The translations under genes were made by a program, and so were the position numbers. From Halictus rubicundus (Eukaryota > Arthropoda > Insecta > Hymenoptera > Halictidae): a DNA stretch of 64,000 nucleotides. Numbering within the stretch: position 1 is the stretch's first letter; each line of letters begins with the position of its first letter. Under the pieces are notes generated by a model. That model searched no databases, was not told the DNA's origin, and worked only from the letters and a program-made list of their open reading frames with translations. The DNA lies in NCBI RefSeq assembly GCF_050948215.1, contig NW_027488925.1:145326-209325 (forward strand). The letters are read 5' to 3'. Below are positions 1 to 14,125 of this stretch, piece by piece.

Positions 1-3000
1 TCCTATCTTATCCTATATCCTATCCTGTCCTCTATCCTATCCAATCCTCTATCCTATCAAATCCCTATCCTATCCTCTATACTATCCTATCCTCTGTCCT
101 ATCTAATCCTCTATCCTATCCTATCGTCTATCCTATCCTATCCTCTATCCAATCCTATCCTCTATCCTATCGTATCCTCTATCCTATCAAATCCCCTATC
201 CTATCCTCTGTCCTATCCTATCCTCTATCCTATCCTATCCTCTATCCTATCCTATCCTCTATCCTATCCTATCCTGTATCCTATCCAATCCTCCATCCTA
301 TCCTATCATCTATCCTATCCTATCCTCTATCCTATCCTATCCTCTATCCTATCCTATCCTCTATCCTATCCTATCCTCTATCCTATCCTATCCTCTATCC
401 TATCCTATCCTCTATCCTATCCTATCTTCTATGCTTTCCTATCCTCTATCCTATCCTCTATCCAATCCTCTATCCTATCCTATCCTCTATCCTATCCTAT
501 CCTCTATCCTATCCTATCCTCTATCCTATCCTATCCTATCCTATCCTCTATCCTATCCTATCCTCTATCCTATCCTATCCTCTATCCTATCCTACCGTCT
601 ATCCAATCCTCTATCCTATCCTATCCTCTATCCTATCCTATCCTCTATCCTATCCTATCCTCTATCCTATTCTACCCTCTATCCTATCCTCTATCCTATC
701 GTATCCTCTATCCTATCCTATCCTCTATCCTACGCTATCCTCTATCCTATCTTATCCTCTGTCCTATCTAATCCTCTATCCTATCCTATCCTCTATCCTA
801 TCCTATCCTCTATCCTATCCTATCCTCTATCCTATCCTATCCTCTATCCTATCCTATCCTATCCTATCCTCTATCCTATCCTATCCTCTATCCTATCCTA
901 TCCTGTATCCTATCCAATCCTCTATCCTATCCTGTATCCTATCCTATCCTCTATCCTATCGTATCCTCTATCCTATCCTATCCTCTATCCTACGCTATCC
1001 TCTATCCTATCCAATCCTCTATCCTATCCTATCCTCTATCCTATCCTATCATCTATCCTATCCTATCCTCTATCCTATCCTGTCTTCTATCCTATCCTAT
1101 CCTCTATCCTATCCTATCCTCTATCCTATCCTATCCTCTATCGTATCCTATCCTCTATCCTATCCTATCCTCTATCCTATCCTATTCTCTATCCTATCCT
1201 ATCCTCTATCCTATCCTATCCTCTATCCTATTCTATCCTCTATCCTATCCTCTATCCTATCCTATCCTCTATCCTATCCTATCCTCTATCCTACGCTATC
1301 CTCTATCCTATCCTATCCCTGATCCTATTCTATCCTCTATCCTATCCTATCTTCTATCCTATCCTATCCTGTATCCTATCCAATCCTCCATCCTATCCTA
1401 TCATCTATCCTATCCTATCCTCTATCCTATCCTATCCTCTATCCTATCCTATCCTCTATCCTATCCTATCCTCTATCCTATCCTATCCTCTATCCTATCC
1501 TATCCTCTATCCTATCCTATCTTCTATGCTTTCCTATCCTCTATCCTATCCTCTATCCAATCCTCTATCCTATCCTATCCTCTATCATATCCTATCCTCT
1601 ATCCTATCCTATCCTCTATCCTATTCCTATCCTCTACCCTATCCTATCGTCTATCCTATCCTATCCTCTATCCTATCAAATCCCCTATCCTATCCTCTGT
1701 CCTATCCTATCCTCTATCCTATCCTATCCTCTATCCTATCCTATCCTATCCTCTATCCTATCCTATCCTCTATCCTATCCTATCCTCTATCCTATCCTAC
1801 CGTCTATCCAATCCTCTATCCTATCCTATCTTCTATCCTATCCTATCCTCTATCCTATCAATTCCCCTATCCTATCCTATCCTGAATCCTATCCAATCCT
1901 CCATCCTATCCTATTATCTATCCTATCCTATCCTCTATCCTATCCTATCCTCTATCCTATCCTATCCTCTATCCTATCCTATCCTGTATCCTATCCAATC
2001 CTCCATCCTATCCTATCATCTATCCTATCCTATCCTCTATCCTATCCTATCCTCTATCCTATCCTATCCTATCCTATCCTCTATCCTATCCTATCCTCTA
2101 TCCTATCCTATCCTCTATCCTATCCCACCGTCTATCCAATCCTCTATCCTATCCTATCCTCTATCCTATCCTATCCTCTATCCTATCCTATCCTCTATCC
2201 TATTCTACCCTCTATCCTATCCTCTATCCTATCGTATCCTCTATCCTATCCTATCCTCTATCCTACGCTATCCTCTATCCTATCTTATCCTCTGTCCTAT
2301 CTAATCCTCTATCCTATCCTATCCTCTATCCTATCCTATCCTCTATCCTATCCTATCCCCTATCCTATCCTATCTTCTATCCTATTCTATCCTCTATCCT
2401 ATCTAATCCCCTATCCTATCCTCTATCCTATCCTATCCTGTATCCTATCCTATCCTCTATCCTATCCTATCCTATCCTCTATCCTATCCTATCCTCTATC
2501 CTATCCTATCCTCTATCCTATCCTACCGTCTATCCAATCCTCTATCCTATCCTATCCTGAATCCTATCCAATCCTCCATCCTATCCTATTATCTATCCTA
2601 TCCTATCCTCTATCCTATCCTATCCTCTATCCTATCCTATCCTGTATCCTATCCCATCCTCCATCCTATCCTATCATCTATCCTATCCTATCCTCTATAA
2701 TATCCTATCCTCTATCCTATCCTATCCTCTATCCTATCCTATCTTCTATGCTTTCCTATCCTCTATCCTATCCTCTATCCAATCCTCTATCCTATCCTAT
2801 CCTCTATCCTATCCTATCCTCTATCCTATCCTATCCTCTATCCTATCCTATCCTCTATCCTATCCTATCCTCTATCCTACCCTATCCTCTATCCTATCCT
2901 ATCGTCTATCCTATCCTATCCTCTATCCTATCAAATCCCCTATCCTATCCTCTGTCCTATCCTATCCTCTATCCTATCCTATCCTCTATCCTACGCTATC

Positions 3001-5720
3001 CTCTATCCTATCTTATCCTCTGTCCTATCTAATCCTCTATCCTATCCTATCCTCTATCCTATCCTATCCTCTATCCTATCCTATCCCCTATCCTATCCTA
3101 TCTTCTATCCTATTCTATCCTTTATCCTATCTAATCCCCTATCCTATCCTCTATCCTATCCTATCCTGTATCCTATCCAATCCTCTATCCTATCCTGTAT
3201 CCTATCCTATCCTCTATCCTATCGTATCCTCTATCCTATCCTATCCTCTATCCTACGCTATCCTCTATCCTATCCAATCCTCTATCCTATCCTATCCTCT
3301 ATCCTATCCTATCCTATCCTCTATCCTATCCTATCCTCTATCCTATCCTATCCTCTATCCTATCCTACCGTCTATCCAATCCTCTATCCTATCCTATCCT
3401 CTATCCTATTCTATCCTCTATCCTATCCTATCCTGTATCCTATCCAATCCTCTATCCTATCCTGTATCCTATCCTATCCTCTATCCTATCGTATCCTCTA
3501 TCCTATCCTATCCTCTATCCTACGCTATCCTCTATCCTATCCAATCCTCTATCCTATCCTATCCTCTATCCTATCCTATCATCTATCCTATCCTATCCTC
3601 TATCCTATCCTGTCCTCTATCCTATCCTATCCTCTATCCTATCCTATCCTCTATCCTATCCTATCCTCTATCCTATCCTATCCTCTATCCTATCCTCTCC
3701 TCTATCCTATCCTATTCTCTATCCTATCCTATCATCTATCCTCAATCCTATCCTTTCCTGTATCCTATCCTATCCTCTATCCTATCAAATCCTCTGTCCT
3801 ATCCTATCCTCTATCGTATCCTATCCTCTATCCTATCCTATCCTCTATCCTATCATATCCGCTATCCTATCCTATCCTCTATCCTACGCTATCCTCTATC
3901 CTATCCAATCCTCTATCCTATCCTATCCTCTATCCTATCCTATCATCTATCCTATCCTATCCTCTATCCTATCCTGTCCTCTATCCTATCCTATCCTCTA
4001 TCCTATCCTATCCTCTATCCTATCCTATCCTCTATCCTATCCTATCCTCTATCCTATCCTATCCTCTATCCTATCCTCTCCTCTATCCTATCCTATTCTC
4101 TATCCTATCCTATCATCTATCCTCAATCCTATCCTTTCCTGTATCCTATCCTATCCTCTATCCTATCCTATCCTATCCTCTATCCTATCCTATCCTCTAT
4201 CCTATCCTATCCTCTATCCTATCCTATCCTCTATCCTATCCTATCCTCTATCCTATCCTATCCTCTATCCTATCCTATCCTGTATCCTATCCTATCCTCT
4301 ATCCTATCGTATCCTCTATCCTATCCTATCCTCTATCCTACGCTATCCTCTATCCTATCCAATCCTCTATCCTATCCTATCCTCTATCCTATCCTATCAT
4401 CTATCCTATCCTATCCTCTATCCTATCCTGTCCTCTATCCTATCCTATCCTCTATCCTATCCTATCCTCTATCCTATCCTATCCTCTATCCTATCCTATC
4501 CTCTATCCTATCCTATCCTCTATCCTATCCTCTCCTCTATCCTATCCTATTCTCTATCCTATCCTATCATCTATCCTCAATCCTATCCTTTCCTGTATCC
4601 TATCCTATCCTCTATCCTATCAAATCCTCTGTCCTATCAAATGCTCTGTCCTATCCTATCCTCTATCGTATCCTATCCTCTATCCTATCCTATCCTCTAT
4701 CCTATCATATCCGCTATCCTATCCTATCCTCTATCCTATCCTATCCTCTATCCTATTCTATCCTCTATCCTATCCTCTATCCTATCGTATCCTCTATCCT
4801 ATCCTATCCTCTATCCTACGCTATCCTCTATCCTATCCTATCCCTGATCCTATTCTATCCTCTATCCTATCCTATCTTCTATCCTATCCTATCCTCTATC
4901 CTATCAATTCCCCTATCCTATCCTATCCTGAATCCTATCCAATCCTCTATCCTATCCTGTATCCTATCCAATCCTCTATCCTATCCTATCATCTATCCTA
5001 TCCTACCCTCTATCCTATCCTATCCTCCATCCTATCCTATCCTCTATCCTAACCTAACCTCTATCCTATCCTATCCTCTATCCTATCCTATCTTCTATCC
5101 TATCCTATCTTCTATCCTATCCTAGCCTCTATCCTATCCTATCCTCTATCCTATCCTCTATCCTATCCTATCCTCTATCCCATCCTATCCTCTATCCTAT
5201 CCTATTCTCTATCCTATCCTATCTTCTATCCTATCCTATCCTCTATCCTATCGAATCCAGTATCCTATCCTCTATCCTATCCTATCCTCTGTCCTATCCT
5301 ATCCTCTTTCCTATCCTATCGTATATCCTATCCTCTATCTCATCCTATCCGCTATCCTATCCTATCCTCTTTCCTATCCTATTATCTATCCTATCCTATC
5401 ATCTATCCTCAATCCTATCCTTTCCTGTATCCTATCCTATCCTCTATCCTATCAAATCTTCTGTCCTATCCTATCCTCTATCGTATCCTATCCTCTATCC
5501 TATCCTATCCTCTATCCTATCCTATCCGCTATCCTATCCTATCCTCTATCCTATCCTATCCTCTATCCTATTCTATCCTCTATCCTATCCACTATCCTAT
5601 CGTATCCTCTATCCTATTCTATCCTCTATCCTACGCTATCCTCTATCCTATCCTATCCCTGATCCTATTCTATCCTCTATCCTATCCTATCTTCTATCCT
5701 ATCCTATCCTCTATCCTATC
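1..5720 (+). repeat. Family-1 super-unit copy 1 (5' edge outside the window)
   Basis: The first bases (tcctatcttatcctatatcc) are the same as those at 5840 and 9896, which follow the landmark in later copies, so this unit is nearly complete. It holds three copies of the ttctatgctttcc variant (atg at 431, 1526 and 2748), showing local duplication of about 1.1-1.2 kb. The second half, about 3.2-5.7 kb, carries three ctctcctctatcc blocks (3694, 4075, 4529), each followed by ctcaatcctatcctttcc. That second half is repeated about 4.03 kb downstream (8107 and 8561 match 4075 and 4529) and again about 18.15 kb downstream. Confidence 0.75.
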
Positions 5721-5777
5721 CATTCCTCCATAATATCGTACACTCTATCCTATAATTTCATCTATCCGTTCCTATTC
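5721..5777 (+). repeat. Divergent super-unit landmark, copy 1
   Basis: Fifty-seven bp starting cattcctccataatatcg and ending tatccgttcctattc. It is the most divergent stretch of family 1, with ataat, tacac and ataatttc words rare elsewhere in that family. Confidence 0.85.
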
Positions 5778-8700
5778 TCTATCCTACCCTCTATCCTAAC
5801 CTCTATCCTATCCTATCCTCTATCCTATCCTATCCTCTATCCTATCTTATCCTATATCCTATCCTGTCCTCTATCCTATCCAATCCTCTATCCTATCAAA
5901 TCCCTATCCTATCCTCTATACTATCCTATCCTCTGTCCTATCTAATCCTCTATCCTATCCTATCCTCTATCCTATCCTATCCTCTATCCAATCCTATCCT
6001 CTATCCTATCGTATCCTCTATCCTATCAAATCCCCTATCCTATCCTCTGTCCTATCCTATCCTCTATCCTATCCTATCCTCTATCCTATCCTATCCTCTA
6101 TCCTATCCTATCCTCTATCCTATCCTACCGTCTATCCTATCCTCTATCCTATCCTATCCTCTATCCTACTCTATCCTCTATCCTATCCTATCCTCTATCC
6201 TATCCTATCCTATCCTCTATCCTATCCTATCCTCTATCCTATCAAATCCCCTAACCTATCCTCTGCCCTATCCTATCCTCTATCCTATCCTATCCTCTAT
6301 CCTATCGTATCCTCTATCCTATCCTATCCTCTATCCTATCCTATCGTCTATCCTATCCTATCCTCTATCCTATCCTATCCTCTATCCTATCGTATCCTCT
6401 ATCCTATCCTATCCTCTATCCTATCCTATCGTCTATCCTATCCTATCCTCTATCCTATCCTATCCTCTATCCTATCCTATCTTCTATCCTATCCTATCCT
6501 CTATCCTATAATACCTTCTATCCAATCCTCTATCCTATCCTATCCTCTATCCTATTCTATCCTCTATCCTATTCTATCCTCTATCCTATCGTATCCTCTA
6601 TCCTTTCCTATCCTCTATCCTACGCTATCCTCTATCCTATCCTATCCTCTATCCTATCTTATCCTCTATCCTATCCTATCCTCTATCCTATCCTATCCTC
6701 TATCCTATCCTATCCTCTATCCTATCCTATCCTCTATCCTATCCTATCCTCTATCCTATCCTATCCTCTATCCTATCCTATCCTCTATCCTATCCTATCC
6801 TCTATCCTATCCTATCCTCTATCCTATCCTATCCTCTATCCTATCAATTCCCCTATGCTATCCTATCCTGTATCCTATCCAATCCTCCATCCTATCCTAT
6901 TATCTATCCTATCCTATCCTCTATCCTATCCTATCCTCTATCCTATCCTATCCTCTATCCTATCCTATCCTCTATCCTATCCTATCCTCTATCCTATCCT
7001 ATCCTCTATCCTATCCTATCCTCTATCCTATCCTATCCTCTATCCTATCCTATCGTCTATCCTATCCTATCCTCTATCCTATCAAATCCCCTATCCTATC
7101 CTCTGTCCTATCCTATCCCCTATCCTATCCTATCTTCTATCCTATTCTATCCTTTATCCTATCTAATCCCCTATCCTATCCTCTATCCTATCCTATCCTG
7201 TATCCTATCCAATCCTCTATCCTATCCTGTATCCTATCCTATCCTCTATCCTATCGTATCCTCTATCCTATCCTATCCTCTATCCTACGCTATCCTCTAT
7301 CCTATCCAATCCTCTATCCTATCCTATCCTCTATCCTATCCTACCCTATCCTCTATCCTATCCTATCCTCTATCCTATCCTATCCTCTATCCTATCCTAC
7401 CGTCTATCCAATCCTCTATCCTATCCTATCCTCTATCCTATTCTATCCTCTATCCTATCCTATCCTGTATCCTATCCAATCCTCTATCCTATCCTGTATC
7501 CTATCCTATCCTCTATCCTATCGTATCCTCTATCCTATCCTATCCTCTATCCTACGCTATCCTCTATCCTATCCAATCCTCTATCCTATCCTATCCTCTA
7601 TCCTATCCTATCATCTATCCTATCCTATCCTCTATCCTATCCTGTCCTCTATCCTATCCTATCCTCTATCCTATCCTATCCTCTATCCTATCCTATCCTC
7701 TATCCTATCCTATCCTCTATCCTATCCTCTCCTCTATCCTATCCTATTCTCTATCCTATCCTATCATCTATCCTCAATCCTATCCTTTCCTGTATCCTAT
7801 CCTATCCTCTATCCTATCAAATCCTCTGTCCTATCCTATCCTCTATCGTATCCTATCCTCTATCCTATCCTATCCTCTATCCTATCATATCCGCTATCCT
7901 ATCCTATCCTCTATCCTACGCTATCCTCTATCCTATCCAATCCTCTATCCTATCCTATCCTCTATCCTATCCTATCATCTATCCTATCCTATCCTCTATC
8001 CTATCCTGTCCTCTATCCTATCCTATCCTCTATCCTATCCTATCCTCTATCCTATCCTATCCTCTATCCTATCCTATCCTCTATCCTATCCTATCCTCTA
8101 TCCTATCCTCTCCTCTATCCTATCCTATTCTCTATCCTATCCTATCATCTATCCTCAATCCTATCCTTTCCTGTATCCTATCCTATCCTCTATCCTATCC
8201 TATCCTATCCTCTATCCTATCCTATCCTCTATCCTATCCTATCCTCTATCCTATCCTATCCTCTATCCTATCCTATCCTCTATCCTATCCTATCCTCTAT
8301 CCTATCCTATCCTGTATCCTATCCTATCCTCTATCCTATCGTATCCTCTATCCTATCCTATCCTCTATCCTACGCTATCCTCTATCCTATCCAATCCTCT
8401 ATCCTATCCTATCCTCTATCCTATCCTATCATCTATCCTATCCTATCCTCTATCCTATCCTGTCCTCTATCCTATCCTATCCTCTATCCTATCCTATCCT
8501 CTATCCTATCCTATCCTCTATCCTATCCTATCCTCTATCCTATCCTATCCTCTATCCTATCCTCTCCTCTATCCTATCCTATTCTCTATCCTATCCTATC
8601 ATCTATCCTCAATCCTATCCTTTCCTGTATCCTATCCTATCCTCTATCCTATCAAATCCTCTGTCCTATCAAATCCTCTGTCCTATCCTATCCTCTATCG

Positions 8701-9747
8701 TATCCTATCCTCTATCCTATCCTATCCTCTATCCTATCATATCCGCTATCCTATCCTATCCTCTATCCTATCCTATCCTCTATCCTATTCTATCCTCTAT
8801 CCTATCCTCTATCCTATCGTATCCTCTATCCTATCCTATCCTCTATCCTACGCTATCCTCTATCCTATCCTATCCCTGATCCTATTCTATCCTCTATCCT
8901 ATCCTATCTTCTATCCTATCCTATCCTCTATCCTATCAATTCCCCTATCCTATCCTATCCTGAATCCTATCCAATCCTCTATCCTATCCTGTATCCTATC
9001 CAATCCTCTATCCTATCCTATCATCTATCCTATCCTACCCTCTATCCTATCCTATCCTCCATCCTATCCTATCCTCTATCCTAACCTAACCTCTATCCTA
9101 TCCTATCCTCTATCCTATCCTATCTTCTATCCTATCCTAGCCTCTATCCTATCCTATCCTCTATCCTATCCTCTATCCTATCCTCTATCCTATCCTATCC
9201 TCTATCCCATCCTATCCTCTATCCTATCCTATTCTCTATCCTATCCTATCTTCTATCCTATCCTATCCTCTATCCTATCGAATCCAGTATCCTATCCTCT
9301 ATCCTATCCTATCCTCTGTCCTATCCTATCCTCTTTCCTATCCTATCGTATATCCTATCCTCTATCTCATCCTATCCGCTATCCTATCCTATCCTCTTTC
9401 CTATCCTATTATCTATCCTATCCTATCATCTATCCTCAATCCTATCCTTTCCTGTATCCTATCCTATCCTCTATCCTATCAAATCTTCTGTCCTATCCTA
9501 TCCTCTATCGTATCCTATCCTCTATCCTATCCTATCCTCTATCCTATCCTATCCGCTATCCTATCCTATCCTCTATCCTATCCTATCCTCTATCCTATTC
9601 TATCCTCTATCCTATCCACTATCCTATCGTATCCTCTATCCTATTCTATCCTCTATCCTACGCTATCCTCTATCCTATCCTATCCCTGATCCTATTCTAT
9701 CCTCTATCCTATCCTATCTTCTATCCTATCCTATCCTCTATCCTATC
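5721..9747 (+). repeat. Family-1 super-unit copy 2 (~4.03 kb)
   Basis: This unit runs from the landmark at 5721 to the one at 9748. Its second half repeats the second half of copy 1: the ctctcctct blocks at 8107 and 8561 lie exactly 4032 bp after 4075 and 4529, and the landmarks are 4027 bp apart. It includes the caattcccctatgc variant (atg at 6855) and one aataccttctatcc site near 6510. The 7.2-9.75 kb part reappears at about 21.3-23.9 kb with an offset of 14.1 kb. Confidence 0.75.
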
Positions 9748-9804
9748 CATTCCTCCATAATATCGTACACTCTATCCTATAATTTCATCTATCCGTTCCT
9801 ATTC
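9748..9804 (+). repeat. Divergent super-unit landmark, copy 2
   Basis: Same 57-bp sequence as at 5721, 4027 bp downstream. The following context differs by 29 bp of extra repeat (one 17-bp and one 12-bp unit) before the tatcttatcctatatcc words. Confidence 0.85.
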
Positions 9805-10601
9805 TCTATCCTACCCTCTATCCTAACCTCTATCCTATCCTATCCTCTATCCTATCCTATCCTCTATCCTATCCTCTATCCTATCCTATCCTCTATCCTA
9901 TCTTATCCTATATCCTATCCTGTCCTCTATCCTATCCAATCCTCTATCCTATCAAATCCCTATCCTATCCTCTATACTATCCTATCCTCTGTCCTATCTA
10001 ATCCTCTATCCTATCCTATCCTCTATCCTATCCTATCCTCTATCCAATCCTATCCTCTATCCTATCGTATCCTCTATCCTATCAAATCCCCTATCCTATC
10101 CTCTGTCCTATCCTATCCTCTATCCTATCCTATCCTCTATCCTATCCTATCCTCTATCCTATCCTATCCTCTATCCTATCCTACCGTCTATCCTATCCTC
10201 TATCCTATCCTATCCTCTATCCTACTCTATCCTCTATCCTATCCTATCCTCTATCCTATCCTATCCTATCCTCTATCCTATCCTATCCTCTATCCTATCA
10301 AATCCCCTAACCTATCCTCTGCCCTATCCTATCCTCTATCCTATCCTATCCTCTATCCTATCGTATCCTCTATCCTATCCTATCCTCTATCCTATCCTAT
10401 CGTCTATCCTATCCTATCCTCTATCCTATCCTATCCTCTATCCTATCCTATCTTCTATCCTATCCTATCCTCTATCCTATAATACCTTCTATCCAATCCT
10501 CTATCCTATCCTATCCTCTATCCTATTCTATCCTCTATCCTATTCTATCCTCTATCCTATCGTATCCTCTATCCTTTCCTATCCTCTATCCTACGCTATC
10601 C

Positions 10602-10780
10602 TCTATCCTATCCTATCCTCTATCCTATCCTATCCTCTATCCTATCCTATCCTCTATCCTATCCTATCCTCTATCCTATCCTATCCTCTATCCTATCCTA
10701 TCCTCTATCCTATCCTATCCTCTATCCTATCCTATCCTCTATCCTATCCTATCCTCTATCCTATCCTATCCTCTATCCTA
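10602..10780 (+). repeat. Homogeneous 17-bp core
   Basis: About ten uninterrupted, variant-free copies of the 17-bp unit lie between the tacgctatcc and caattcccctatgc markers. Comparable pure runs occupy the same slot in other 2.1 kb sub-units. Confidence 0.9.
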
Positions 10781-10791
10781 TCAATTCCCCT

Positions 10792-12887
10792 ATGCTATCC
10801 TATCCTGTATCCTATCCAATCCTCCATCCTATCCTATTATCTATCCTATCCTATCCTCTATCCTATCCTATCCTCTATCCTATCCTATCCTCTATCCTAT
10901 CCTATCCTCTATCCTATCCTATCCTCTATCCTATCCTATCCTCTATCCTATCCTATCCTCTATCCTATCCTATCCTCTATCCTATCCTATCCTCTACCAT
11001 ATCCTATCGTCTATCCTATCCTATCCTCTATCCTATCAAATCCCCTATCCTATCCTCTGTCCTATCCTATACTCTATCCTATCCTATCCTCTATCCTATC
11101 TTATCCTCTATCCTATCCTATCTTCTATGCTTTCCTATCCTCTATCCTATCCTCTGTCCAATCCTCTATCCTATCCTATCCTCTATCCTATCCTATCCTG
11201 TATCCTATCCTATCCTCTATCCTATCCTATCCTCTATCCTATCCTATCCTCTATCCTATCCTATCGTCTATCCTATCCTATCCTCTATCCTATCAAATCC
11301 CCTATCCTATCCTCTGTCCTATCCTATCCTCTATCCTATCCTATCCTCTATCCTATCCTATCCTATCCTCTATCCTATCCTATCCTCTATCCTATCCTAT
11401 CCTCTATCCTATCCTATCCTCTATCCTATCCTATCCTCTATCCTATCCTATCCTCTATCCTATCCTATCCTCTATCCTATCCTACCGTCTATCCAATCCT
11501 CTATCCTATCCTATCCTCTATCCTATTCTATCCTCTATCCTATCCTATCCTCTATCCTATCCTATCCTCTATCCTATAAAATCCCCTATCCTATCCTCTG
11601 CCCTATCCTATCCTCTATCCTATCCTATCAGCTATCCTATCCTATCCTCTATCCTATCCTATCCTCTATCCTATTCTACCCTCTATCCTATCCTCTATCC
11701 TATCGTATCCTCTATCCTATCCTATCCTCTATCCTACGCTATCCTCTATCCTATCTTATCCTCTGTCCTATCTAATCCTCTATCCTATCCTATCCTCTAT
11801 CCTATCCTATCCTCTATCCTATCCTATCCCCTATCCTATCCTCTCTTCTATCCTATTCTATCCTCTATCCTATCTAATCCCCTATCCTATCCTCTATCCT
11901 ATCCTATCCTGTATCCTATCCAATCCTCTATCCTATCCTGTATCCTATCCAATCCTCTATCCTATCCTATCATCTATCCTCAATCCTATCCTTTCCTGTA
12001 TCCAATCCTATCCTTAATCCTATCCTTTCCTGTATCCTATCCTATCCTCTATCCTCTATCCTATCTAATCCTCTATCCTATCCTATCCTCTATCCTATCC
12101 TATCCTCTATCCAATCCTATCCTCTATCCTATCGTATCCTCTATCCTATCAAATCCCCTATCCTATCCTCTGTCCTATCCTATCCTCTATCCTATCCTAT
12201 CCTCTATCCTATCCTATCCTCTATCCTATCCTATCCTCTATCCTATCCTACCCTCTATCCTATCCTCTATCCTATCCTATCCTCTATCCTACTCTATCCT
12301 CTATCCTATCCTATCCTCTATCCTATCCTATCCTATCCTCTATCCTATCCTATCCTCTATCCTATCAAATCCCCTAACCTATCCTCTGCCCTATCCTATC
12401 CTCTATCCTATCCTATCCTCTATCCTATCGTATCCTCTATCCTATCCTATCCTCTATCCTATCCTATCGTCTATCCTATCCTATCCTCTATCCTATCCTA
12501 TCCTCTATCCTATCCTATCTTCTATCCTATCCTATCCTCTATCCTATAATACCTTCTATCCAATCCTCTATCCTATCCTATCCTCTATCCTATTCTATCC
12601 TCTATCCTATTCTATCCTCTATCCTATTCTATCCTCTATCCTATCCTCTATCCTATCGTATCCTCTATCCTTTCCTATCCTCTATCCTACGCTATCCTCT
12701 ATCCTATCCTATCCTCTATCCTATCCTATCCTCTATCCTATCCTATCCTCTATCCTATCCTATCCTCTATCCTATCCTATCCTCTATCCTATCCTATCCT
12801 CTATCCTATCCTATCCTCTATCCTATCCTATCCTCTATCCTATCCTATCCTCTATCCTATCCTATCCTCTATCCTATCAATTCCCCT
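10792..12887 (+). repeat. 2.1 kb sub-unit, first of a tandem pair
   Basis: The sub-unit runs from the caattcccctatgc marker to the next such marker, 2096 bp. The fixed order inside is: gtatcctatccaatcctcc, a pure 17-mer stretch, ctaccatatcc, ttctatgctttcc (335 bp after the marker), a TATAAAATCCCC variant, ccttaatcc (12012), aataccttctatcc, tacgctatcc and another pure 17-mer stretch. Confidence 0.8.
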
Positions 12888-14125
12888 ATGCTATCCTATC
12901 CTGTATCCTATCCAATCCTCCATCCTATCCTATTATCTATCCTATCCTATCCTCTATCCTATCCTATCCTCTATCCTATCCTATCCTCTATCCTATCCTA
13001 TCCTCTATCCTATCCTATCCTCTATCCTATCCTATCCTCTATCCTATCCTATCCTCTATCCTATCCTATCCTCTATCCTATCCTATCCTCTATCCTATCC
13101 TATCCTCTATCCTATCCTATCCTCTACCATATCCTATCGTCTATCCTATCCTATCCTCTATCCTATCAAATCCCCTATCCTATCCTCTGTCCTATCCTAT
13201 CCTCTATCCTATCCTATCCTCTATCCTATCTTATCCTCTATCCTATCCTATCTTCTATGCTTTCCTATCCTCTATCCTATCCTCTGTCCAATCCTCTATC
13301 CTATCCTATCCTCTATCCTATCCTATCCTGTATCCTATCCTATCCTCTATCCTATCCTATCCTCTATCCTATCCTATCCTCTATCCTATCCTATCGTCTA
13401 TCCTATCCTATCCTCTATCCTATCAAATCCCCTATCCTATCCTCTGTCCTATCCTATCCTCTATCCTATCCTATCCTCTATCCTATCCTATCCTATCCTC
13501 TATCCTATCCTATCCTCTATCCTATCCTATCCTCTATCCTATCCTATCCTCTATCCTATCCTATCCTCTATCCTATCCTATCCTCTATCCTATCCTATCC
13601 TCTATCCTATCCTATCCTCTATCCTATCCTATCCTCTATCCTATCCTATCCTCTATCCTATCCTATCCTCTATCCTATCCTACCGTCTATCCAATCCTCT
13701 ATCCTATCCTATCCTCTATCCTATTCTATCCTCTATCCTATCCTATCCTCTATCCTATCCTATCCTCTATCCTATAAAATCCCCTATCCTATCCTCTGCC
13801 CTATCCTATCCTCTATCCTATCCTATCAGCTATCCTATCCTATCCTCTATCCTATCCTATCCTCTATCCTATTCTACCCTCTATCCTATCCTCTATCCTA
13901 TCGTATCCTCTATCCTATCCTATCCTCTATCCTACGCTATCCTCTATCCTATCTTATCCTCTGTCCTATCTAATCCTCTATCCTATCCTATCCTCTATCC
14001 TATCCTATCCTCTATCCTATCCTATCCCCTATCCTATCCTCTCTTCTATCCTATTCTATCCTCTATCCTATCTAATCCCCTATCCTATCCTCTATCCTAT
14101 CCTATCCTGTATCCTATCCAATCCT
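12888..14125 (+). repeat. 2.1 kb sub-unit, second of pair, truncated
   Basis: It begins with the same marker and order as the previous sub-unit. The ttctatgctttcc variant is 369 bp after the marker, exactly two 17-bp units more than in the first. At about 14.12 kb the order switches to the ctctcctctatcc module, so the 3' half is missing. Confidence 0.75.

Noticed and set aside
5721..5777. Landmark as a transposon end or inserted unique element
   Set aside because: It still aligns to the 17-bp backbone, has no terminal inverted repeat or target-site duplication that I can see, and is too short.
11575..11581. TATAAAA, a perfect TATA-box-like word (also 13773 and sister copies)
   Set aside because: It is a substitution variant of the ctatcaaatcccc unit, copied along with the 2.1 kb sub-unit, with no gene downstream.
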